A stretch of 55,936 nt of DNA from CAYMEK01 sp964389305 (lineage in GTDB: Bacteria > Spirochaetota > Spirochaetia > SZUA-6 > DRHE01): contig CAYMEK010000024.1 of NCBI GenBank assembly GCA_964389305.1, positions 1 through 55,936 on the forward strand, written 5' to 3'. The position numbers and the translations under genes are program-made. Below the pieces are notes generated by a model, which searched no databases, was not told where the DNA came from, and was given only the letters and a program-made list of their open reading frames with translations. The stretch's first letter is position 1. The number at the start of each line of letters is the position of its first letter. Below are positions 50,201-55,936 of the stretch, piece after piece.

Positions 50201-51615
50201 CAGAACCTGAAGTACAAAAAGGGCGAATAGCTGCCCGCCAGGAGCTTGGCTACGCTCCAGACAAAGACCGGAATTACGGCGGCGTTCGCCCCCAGGGCTA
50301 GCCCGATTCTCAGCCGCGGTATGGACCGGGAATACCTGTACAGGACGGGCGCCGCATACATCAGGAGGTACGCCGCCGCCAGGACGATCAGGACCGACCC
50401 TCGGAGCTGCCAGCTCAGCTCGCTGCTGACCCCGAACCCGTACAGCCCTACCATTCCCGCGTACATGTGCAGCGCCCCGGCGAAGTCGGGAGCTCGGAAC
50501 ACAACCCAGCCGATCACTATCAGCAGCATGGTTCTGAGAACGCCCAGAACGGGCGGCAGGGTCCGGCGCCCCCGCCCGGCGAAGCGCTCGCCTACCAGCA
50601 GCAGCCCGTGCCAGGCGCCCCAGGCGGCAAAGGTCCAGGCGGCCCCATGCCAGAGGCCGCCGAGGATCATGACGGTCAGCAGATTGACGTAGGTACGGCC
50701 TGTTCCCCTCCTGTTGCCCCCCAGCGGAATGTACAGGTAGTCGCGCAGCCAGGAAGACAGACTGATATGCCAACGGCGCCAGAACTCCGTGATGCTCTTG
50801 GACAGGTAGGGCCGATTGAAGTTCTCGGGAAAGCGGAAGCCCATCATCAGGCCGAGCCCTATGGCCATGTCGGAGTAGCCGGAGAAATCGAAATAGATCT
50901 GGACCGTGTAAGCCAGTGCACCCAGCCAGGAGTCGACCAGCGTCGGCCGCGATAGGGCGAACACCGCATTGGCCAGAGCCGCCACCGTATCGGCTACCAG
51001 CACCTTCTTGCTGAATCCGAGCATGAAGCGCAGGGCACCCGCCGACCACTTGTCGAAGGTATGGACCCGCTGCTTGAACTGCGGGGCCAGGTCCCGGTAG
51101 CGAAGGATCGGCCCGGCGATTAGCTGCGGAAACAATGCAATATAGGCGGCCAGATCGAGAAAGTTGTCCGCCGGCGCGGTGTCCTGGCGGTAGACATCGA
51201 TGAGATAGCTGGTTGCCTGGAAGGTGTAGAAGGAGATACCGATAGGCAGAATGACTTCCCAGGGCGTGAATCCAGCCGCGCCCAAGGCGCCGAGCAACGC
51301 CCTGATGCTTTCCGCCCCGAAATTGAAATACTTGAAATAGCCAAGAGTGCCCAAGTTCAGGCATACACCTGCAATCAGCGCCGCCCGGGCGCGAGGACGG
51401 CGCCGCCGTACGTTCCTGGCCGCCAGTGATCCGAGGCCGTAGGTCCACAGGGTCGTGGCCGCGATCAGCGCCAGGAAATCCACCCGCCACCAGCCGTAGA
51501 ACACGTAGCTCGCCAGCAGGATCCAGGCCGAACGAAACCGGTAGGGAAGCGCATAGTAGCAGAGCAGAAACAACGGCAGGAACAGAAAGATGAACAGCGG
51601 CGTGCTGAAGATCAT
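50200..51615 (-). CDS. algI: MBOAT O-acyltransferase (AlgI-like)
   Basis: A 471-aa polytopic inner-membrane protein of the MBOAT family. It begins with FLFLPLFLLCYYALPYRFR and shows ISFYTFQATSYLIDVYR, FSGYSDMAIGLGLMMGF, FWRRWHISLSSWLRDYLYIP and GGLWHGAAWTFAAWGAWHG with the conserved histidines. AlgI moves acetyl groups from a cytoplasmic donor across the membrane to AlgJ-type partners. Its stop overlaps the algJ start by one base and it begins 10 bp after the algF-like stop, so the three form one unit. Confidence 0.94.
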   Translation of the reverse strand: MIFSTPLFIFLFLPLFLLCYYALPYRFRSAWILLASYVFYGWWRVDFLALIAATTLWTYGLGSLAARNVRRRRPRARAALIAGVCLNLGTLGYFKYFNFGAESIRALLGALGAAGFTPWEVILPIGISFYTFQATSYLIDVYRQDTAPADNFLDLAAYIALFPQLIAGPILRYRDLAPQFKQRVHTFDKWSAGALRFMLGFSKKVLVADTVAALANAVFALSRPTLVDSWLGALAYTVQIYFDFSGYSDMAIGLGLMMGFRFPENFNRPYLSKSITEFWRRWHISLSSWLRDYLYIPLGGNRRGTGRTYVNLLTVMILGGLWHGAAWTFAAWGAWHGLLLVGERFAGRGRRTLPPVLGVLRTMLLIVIGWVVFRAPDFAGALHMYAGMVGLYGFGVSSELSWQLRGSVLIVLAAAYLLMYAAPVLYRYSRSIPRLRIGLALGANAAVIPVFVWSVAKLLAGSYSPFLYFRF

Positions 51616-51624
51616 CGGGGCGGC

Positions 51625-52266
51625 TCAGCGCTCCACGTCGACCTCGGCCTGTGTCGTGAAAACCGTGGGCGCGGCAGCCCGTCCGACCACGAATACGCTG
51701 TAGGATTCTCCGCGCCTCAAGCCCAGCTCCCCCAATTGATGGATGGGTTCGCCCCTACTGAACAGGCCAAGCTCGATCCGGACCGGATTGACCGAGACCT
51801 GGCCGGCGCTGCCCGGAGGAACCGCTGCTATAACCTCCAGCCGTCCTTCCGAGTCCATGAGGGTGACCTCGGACAGGGTAGACAGGTTGTAGAGGAAAAT
51901 CTGGGCGCGGGCTGGATCGGTGTGCTTGGGATCCAGCAGTATCTGGAACGTCTGTCCGCTGAACACAATGGTATAGTAGCTGCCGGCTCGCGGCAGAAAC
52001 GTCTGCTCGATCCCGGCGGCCCGCAGCAGGTAAATATCTTCCGAGACCGGCCGGTACGGAGTAACCTGAGCGTAAGCGATGGGGCCGAAGGTGCTTGCTC
52101 CCACGTCCATCTCCAGAGCGCCCCGGTCGACTGCGGCGTGCAGCACGCGTACCAGGGCGGAATCCTCCGGCGCGGCGGCGCTGTACAGCCCCGCCTGGGC
52201 TCCGGCCATCTGGACTGCGCCTAAGAGTAGGAGCAGTACCGAGACAAGAACGGCAGTGCGATTCAT
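51625..52266 (-). CDS. algF: AlgF-like periplasmic accessory protein
   Basis: A 213-aa exported protein. The signal peptide (VLVSVLLLLLGAVQMAGAQA) is followed by GLYSAAAPEDSALVRVLHA, close to the start of mature AlgF, and then repeated beta strands (YYTIVFSGQTFQILLDPK; AQIFLYNLSTLSEVTL; RRGESYSVFVVG). AlgF is needed for alginate O-acetylation but is not itself catalytic. ATG 52266 gives the correct signal peptide; the Shine-Dalgarno is poor. It leads the algF-algI-algJ operon. No alginate polymerase or epimerase gene is present in the window. Confidence 0.7.
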   Translation of the reverse strand: MNRTAVLVSVLLLLLGAVQMAGAQAGLYSAAAPEDSALVRVLHAAVDRGALEMDVGASTFGPIAYAQVTPYRPVSEDIYLLRAAGIEQTFLPRAGSYYTIVFSGQTFQILLDPKHTDPARAQIFLYNLSTLSEVTLMDSEGRLEVIAAVPPGSAGQVSVNPVRIELGLFSRGEPIHQLGELGLRRGESYSVFVVGRAAAPTVFTTQAEVDVER

Positions 52267-52541
52267 GGCTACGATGTTACAGTACGGAAACCCGTCCTCG
52301 CAAGCTCTTCGAGCGCGGCAATCTCTACGGGCAACCGCTTCGATCGACAGACTCAATATAATCCCGAAGCAAGCGGTCGGGCAACCGCCCATGGACCAGC
52401 GGCTTGCGGCGGCCTCCACGAAGGGCCGGCCGCTTTGTCTCGGCGCTGTCCGGGTCCCGGCGGCCCCGCTCCGACAGCACCCGCGCAGCTTGTAGTTCGG
52501 CGGCTGCTATGTTTCGACCCTGCCCCGGCGGAGCCGCCCCA

Positions 52542-52570
52542 TTGACAGCTGGAAGGCGTTTTGCTATACG
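52542..52570 (+). promoter_or_regulatory. Promoter of the tandem lipase-like genes
   Basis: TTGACA (52542-52547), 17-bp spacer, TATACG (52565-52570). Transcription would begin near 52577, which would place the message start at or inside the first codons of the following gene. The rest of the gap 52267-52541 shows nothing recognisable. Confidence 0.45.
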
Positions 52571-52572
52571 TG

Positions 52573-53826
52573 ATGCTCGTGACCCGCAGTGTTGTGAGCC
52601 CGAAGGCCGTACTGGGTGGAATTGCCGCTGTCCTGCTGATTCTGTCCGCTGCTCCAAGAGCACGGGCCGTGGAGCCTGCGGGGAGTCTTCTGGAGGTACG
52701 GCCGGACGGAAGCCTGAGCCCCGAGGAGCTGGCGCGTACCGTTGCCCCGTTGTTTAAAGGCTTCGACGATCCCCTTCCCCGCTATACCGTGGATGCCTAC
52801 TTGATTCGCTACACCAGCCGCTATCCGGACGGCGGCGAGGCTGTGATCGTGGCCCAGCTCTTTGTTCCCCGGCTGCCCGCCGGGCGGCCCGGCTTGCTGT
52901 ACGTATTCGCCCCGGGATCTACCGGTCTTCTCGATGTCTGCCGTCCCTCCAGGGAGCATATCGCGGGAATTCGCTGGGGATTGTACCGCTCGCACGTGCT
53001 GGCCTTCGCCGGTCGCGGAGTGATCGGCCTGCTTCCGGACTACATGGGCTTCGGTGACCCGCAGCGGCTTCAACCTTACTTCAGCGCCGTAGCCGAAGGC
53101 CGGATGATGCTCGACGGCGTACGCGCCGTGAACGCCTTCCTGGCCGATCGCTTCACCGCCGGCGCTCGCCGGCCGGCGGCTTTCTTCGCCGGCTACTCTC
53201 AGGGGGGGCACGCCGCCTTCGCCGCGGCCGACCTGCGCGCCGCCTACGCTCCGGAGCTTCGCATTCATGGAATCATCGGCTACGGTCCGACCACGAACCT
53301 TGAGGCCTTGTTCCTCGAGTTCACGGTGGCCGCCCCCCTGGTGGTGTACTCCTATTCCCGCATCTATGGGAGCGAGCGCTTCAACCCGCAGGACATCCTG
53401 GCCGAGCGCTGGGCGGCTACCCTGGAGCATGACGTTACCCGCCAGTGCATCGGCGGAATCCAGTCCTACTATCCTATGTCTCCGGAGCGTCTGTTCACTC
53501 CCCGCTTCGTCGGCGCGCTGCGCGCCGGGACCCTGGCGCAGGAGTTTCCAGGCATCTACGCCATTCTGGAAGAGAACAGCAGCGGTCTTTCCGGGCACGG
53601 ACTGCCCGCCCTGATCCTACAGGGCGGCCACGACATCGTTGTACATCCCCCATCGCAGGACGCCTTCGTGCGCGCCCTCTGTCGGGCCGGCAGCCCGGTG
53701 ACCTATCTGCGCTATCCGCAGTCCCGCCACGACACTCGCCAGATAGCTTTCGAGGAAGTGCTGTCTTGGATGGAGCGCCTGGCCGCGGGGGCGGAGCCTT
53801 CTTCCAACTGCGCCGAGAACCGCTAG
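52573..53826 (+). CDS. Secreted lipase-like alpha/beta hydrolase (copy 1)
   Basis: A ~417-aa exported hydrolase resembling secretory lipases. The signal peptide ends around APRARA. The nucleophile elbow is FAGYSQGGHAAFAAAD, the acid is in LILQGGHDIVVHPPS and the His in RYPQSRHDTRQ. LLPDYMGFGDPQR precedes the elbow. The start is uncertain: ATG 52573 is given, but TTG 52561 has a GGAAGG in front and GTG 52579 would fit the predicted transcription start at ~52577. It is followed 24 bp later by a paralogue sharing the elbow and many blocks. Confidence 0.85.
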   Translation: MLVTRSVVSPKAVLGGIAAVLLILSAAPRARAVEPAGSLLEVRPDGSLSPEELARTVAPLFKGFDDPLPRYTVDAYLIRYTSRYPDGGEAVIVAQLFVPRLPAGRPGLLYVFAPGSTGLLDVCRPSREHIAGIRWGLYRSHVLAFAGRGVIGLLPDYMGFGDPQRLQPYFSAVAEGRMMLDGVRAVNAFLADRFTAGARRPAAFFAGYSQGGHAAFAAADLRAAYAPELRIHGIIGYGPTTNLEALFLEFTVAAPLVVYSYSRIYGSERFNPQDILAERWAATLEHDVTRQCIGGIQSYYPMSPERLFTPRFVGALRAGTLAQEFPGIYAILEENSSGLSGHGLPALILQGGHDIVVHPPSQDAFVRALCRAGSPVTYLRYPQSRHDTRQIAFEEVLSWMERLAAGAEPSSNCAENR

Positions 53827-53850
53827 ACCGAGGTTCGTTAGGAGGAGAAG

Positions 53851-55113
53851 ATGATGATCAGGCCGCTACGTTTTCCGTTTCAGAGGATCGGCCGGCCTGC
53901 CCGGCGAGCCGCCTTCCTGCTTCTGCTCGGCGGTCTTGGTGCGGCCCATGCCGCGGGCGCCCCGGGTGATCTGCTGGAGGTGGTGCGAACGGGCCGGGTG
54001 GAAGCCGTAGAGATTCCCGCCCTTACCAGCCGGTTTTTCGAAGGGTACGAAATACCCGAGGCGAAAAACCCGGTCGAGCTGTACCGGATCTGCTATCTGA
54101 GCCGCGACTACGACGGCTCCAGCGCGAAGATCCAGGCGCAGCTTTTCATTCCCGATCCGGCTGGAGCGGCCGAGCTTCCCGTGCTGGCCTTCGGCTCCGG
54201 AACCACGGGAATCGCCGATGCCTGCGCGCCGTCACTGGAGCGCCCGGAGGTGCGCCGGTGGGGCTACTACCGGGGCAATATGCTGGCCTACGCCGGTCAG
54301 GGCTATATCGTGATCTTTCCGGACTATCTGGGTTTCAATGATCCGGACAGACCTCAACGTTACTTCAGCAAGATTGCCGAAGGCCAGGTCATGCTGGACG
54401 CCGTTCGGGCTGTATATCGTTTCTTCGCCGGCCGCTCCGGCGCCCCGCGGCCCGCCCGGATTGCCTTCGTCGCCGGCTACTCGCAGGGGGGGCATGCCGC
54501 CTTCGCCGCCGCCGATCTGCAAGCCAGCTACGCACCCGAAGTGCCGCTGGCCGGGATCATCGGCTTCGGTTGCACAGCCGACGTGACCACCCTGCTCAGG
54601 GAAGGCCCCTACTACGCCGCGTTCATTTTCTACACCTACGCCCGAATGTACGGCCGGGACGAAATAGAGCCCGCCGCCTATCTGCAGGCCCGCTGGGCCG
54701 ATACCCTCGAGCGGGATGCCGGGCGGCTGTGCGTGGACGAGTTCCAGAGATACTACCCCTTCGACGGTACCAAGCTCTACCGGCCTGAGTTCTATCAGGC
54801 CCTACACGAGGGCACCCTGGCCGAACACTTTCCCCGCCTGTACGCCCGCCTGGAAGAGAACCGCAGCGGCCTGAGCGGCCACGGCCTTCCGGCGCTCATC
54901 GTCCAGGGGCTTCTGGATGTAATCGTGACTACCCCGTCACAGTCGCGTTTCGTAGCTTCTCTGTGCGCTGCGGGCAGCCCGGTGCGCTACCTGAAGCTGG
55001 AGGGAGTCCGACACCGCTTCACCCGGTCGGCGGGCTTTCGTGCCTCTCTGGACTGGATGGCCGCCCTGAGGAAAGGCGCGAAGCCTCCGTCGGACTGCCC
55101 TGCCGGTCCCTGA
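53851..55113 (+). CDS. Secreted lipase-like alpha/beta hydrolase (copy 2)
   Basis: A 420-aa paralogue of the preceding gene. A signal peptide (RRAAFLLLLGGLGAAHAAGA) leads to the same layout: IFPDYLGFNDPDR, nucleophile elbow VAGYSQGGHAAFAAADLQ, acid in LIVQGLLDVIVTTPS and His in LEGVRHRFTR. Shared blocks include LEENRSGLSGHGLPAL (LEENSSGLSGHGLPAL in copy 1) and QRYFSKIAEGQVMLDAVRAV. GGAGGAG precedes the ATG. The pair arose by tandem duplication and has diverged, which suggests different lipid or ester substrates. Confidence 0.88.
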   Translation: MMIRPLRFPFQRIGRPARRAAFLLLLGGLGAAHAAGAPGDLLEVVRTGRVEAVEIPALTSRFFEGYEIPEAKNPVELYRICYLSRDYDGSSAKIQAQLFIPDPAGAAELPVLAFGSGTTGIADACAPSLERPEVRRWGYYRGNMLAYAGQGYIVIFPDYLGFNDPDRPQRYFSKIAEGQVMLDAVRAVYRFFAGRSGAPRPARIAFVAGYSQGGHAAFAAADLQASYAPEVPLAGIIGFGCTADVTTLLREGPYYAAFIFYTYARMYGRDEIEPAAYLQARWADTLERDAGRLCVDEFQRYYPFDGTKLYRPEFYQALHEGTLAEHFPRLYARLEENRSGLSGHGLPALIVQGLLDVIVTTPSQSRFVASLCAAGSPVRYLKLEGVRHRFTRSAGFRASLDWMAALRKGAKPPSDCPAGP

Positions 55114-55147
55114 TCCCTGCCGCCTGACACCGCCCCGGCGTAGGCTC

Positions 55148-55936
55148 TCAGCCGCCGCTCGGCTCATTGGTCCGGCGGGAAGCCATTTCGCCGCGCATGT
55201 GCGGGACCTCCGCGCCGTTGAGAAGCGCCACCACCTCGGCGGCGATCGAGACGGCGATCTCCGCCGGACTGTCTCCGCCGATCTTCAGTCCCACCGGGGC
55301 ATAGAGGCACTGCGGGGCCTCGAGGCCGTCCTCCTTGAGCTTCTCCAGAGTGGTGTGGATCTTGTGCGTCGATCCGATCAGCCCGACGTAGCGAAAGGGC
55401 TGTCGGGATTGAACTAGCTGCTTCAGCACGGTGTAATCATGCTCGTGGCCGTGGGTGGCGATGAAGCAGAACTGGCAATTTTTCAGAATCTCCTGAACAG
55501 GTGCCAGGTCGCGGTAGTCCCCGATAACGATCTTTCTTGTACTGTTTTCGCCGAGCAGCTCGTGTACCTCCGGGCGGGAATCGAATACCGTAACCCGAAA
55601 ACCGAGAGATTCCAGGATCGGGGACAGGGCCCGGCCGATATGCCCGCCGCCAACCAACAGGAAGCTGCGCAGGCCTTCGAAATACTCGTACAGCAGGGTG
55701 ACCTGGCCGCCGCACTTCATGCCCAGCTCGCCCAGGTTGTAGCTTTTCAGGCGATTTTCCCGAACCCGTAAAACCTCCCGGGCCTCCTCGACAGCCTGGT
55801 GCTCGACGGCTCCTCCTCCAACGGTTCCCAGCAGCTCTTCCCGGTCGGTAAGAATCATCTTGAACCCTTCCTTGCCCGGTGTTCCCTGGCTGGCGTTCAG
55901 CACCGTAACCAGGACCAGATTTTTACCCTGTTCCAG
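55148..55936 (-). CDS. xdhC: XdhC/CoxI-family molybdenum cofactor insertion protein (5' end outside window)
   Basis: About 262 codons are visible and the frame continues past the right edge, so the N-terminus is missing. The XdhC N-terminal domain shows TPGKEGFKMIL and ELLGTVGGGAVEHQAV; the C-terminal Rossmann-like domain shows FLLVGGGHIGRALSPILESLGFRVTVFDSRPE, FIATHGHEHDYTVL and YVGLIGSTHKI, ending with the GGDSPAEIAVSIAAEVVALL motif. XdhC binds the molybdenum cofactor and inserts its matured form into xanthine dehydrogenase. It therefore likely serves the two hydroxylases at 18.6-27 kb, alongside MocA at 9.7 kb. Confidence 0.92.
   Translation of the reverse strand: MEQGKNLVLVTVLNASQGTPGKEGFKMILTDREELLGTVGGGAVEHQAVEEAREVLRVRENRLKSYNLGELGMKCGGQVTLLYEYFEGLRSFLLVGGGHIGRALSPILESLGFRVTVFDSRPEVHELLGENSTRKIVIGDYRDLAPVQEILKNCQFCFIATHGHEHDYTVLKQLVQSRQPFRYVGLIGSTHKIHTTLEKLKEDGLEAPQCLYAPVGLKIGGDSPAEIAVSIAAEVVALLNGAEVPHMRGEMASRRTNEPSGG

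Overview
The window is high-GC DNA from a diderm heterotrophic bacterium. The outer envelope is indicated by several lipoproteins with lipoboxes, exported hydrolases and an alginate-acetylation-type AlgF/AlgI/AlgJ set. Almost the whole window is coding and most genes sit in translationally coupled operons. No rRNA, tRNA, insertion sequence or CRISPR array was seen. The gene mix (MoxR/DUF58/VWA operon, cNMP-binding HD-GYP protein, molybdenum hydroxylases) would fit a free-living spirochaete, but that is inference only.

Layout. 1-4.3 kb: end of a glycogen phosphorylase, a cNMP-binding/HD-GYP protein, a DHH phosphoesterase and a lipoprotein. 4.3-5.8 kb: an unassigned fold-type II PLP enzyme. 6-9.5 kb: the last steps of UMP synthesis encoded by only two genes, a PyrD-PyrK fusion and a PyrF-PyrE fusion, behind a consensus promoter and a leader with three consecutive intrinsic-terminator hairpins. 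9.7-18.6 kb: MocA-type molybdenum cofactor maturation, a dihydropyrimidinase-like hydrolase, an M2/M3-type peptidase, a lipoprotein penicillin acylase, a HisC-like aminotransferase, an amidohydrolase and an IclR regulator. 18.6-27 kb: two divergent three-subunit molybdenum hydroxylase operons, one led by its own IclR gene, around a shared AT-rich control region with a 25-bp palindrome. An XdhC/CoxI maturation protein lies at the far right edge. Together these suggest breakdown of N-heterocycles or nucleobases, with a carbamate kinase at 37 kb as a possible last step.

27-29.5 kb: PfkB sugar kinase and a GH13 glycosidase. 29.6-35.6 kb: a response regulator, hybrid kinase and sensor kinase operon. 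35.9-39.6 kb: two base-identical 1051-bp copies of an orphan substrate-binding lipoprotein gene, each facing a different reverse-strand gene (carbamate kinase, then a tyrosine/dual-specificity-type phosphatase). The promoters of those two unrelated genes are near-identical. 39.9-43.7 kb: trypsin-like protease, MoxR, DUF58 and VWA operon. 44-49 kb: xylose-isomerase-like enzyme, a hydrolase-NudC-Tag operon and a cell-wall amidase. 49-52.3 kb: AlgF/AlgI/AlgJ-like O-acetylation operon. 52.5-55.1 kb: two tandem secreted lipase-like hydrolases. 55.1 kb to end: partial XdhC.

The most unusual items are the triple-terminator leader before the fused pyrimidine genes, the exact substrate-binding-protein duplication with matched promoters, and the molybdenum hydroxylase with altered active-site motifs. 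All calls come from reading the sequence; no searches or folding programs were run.
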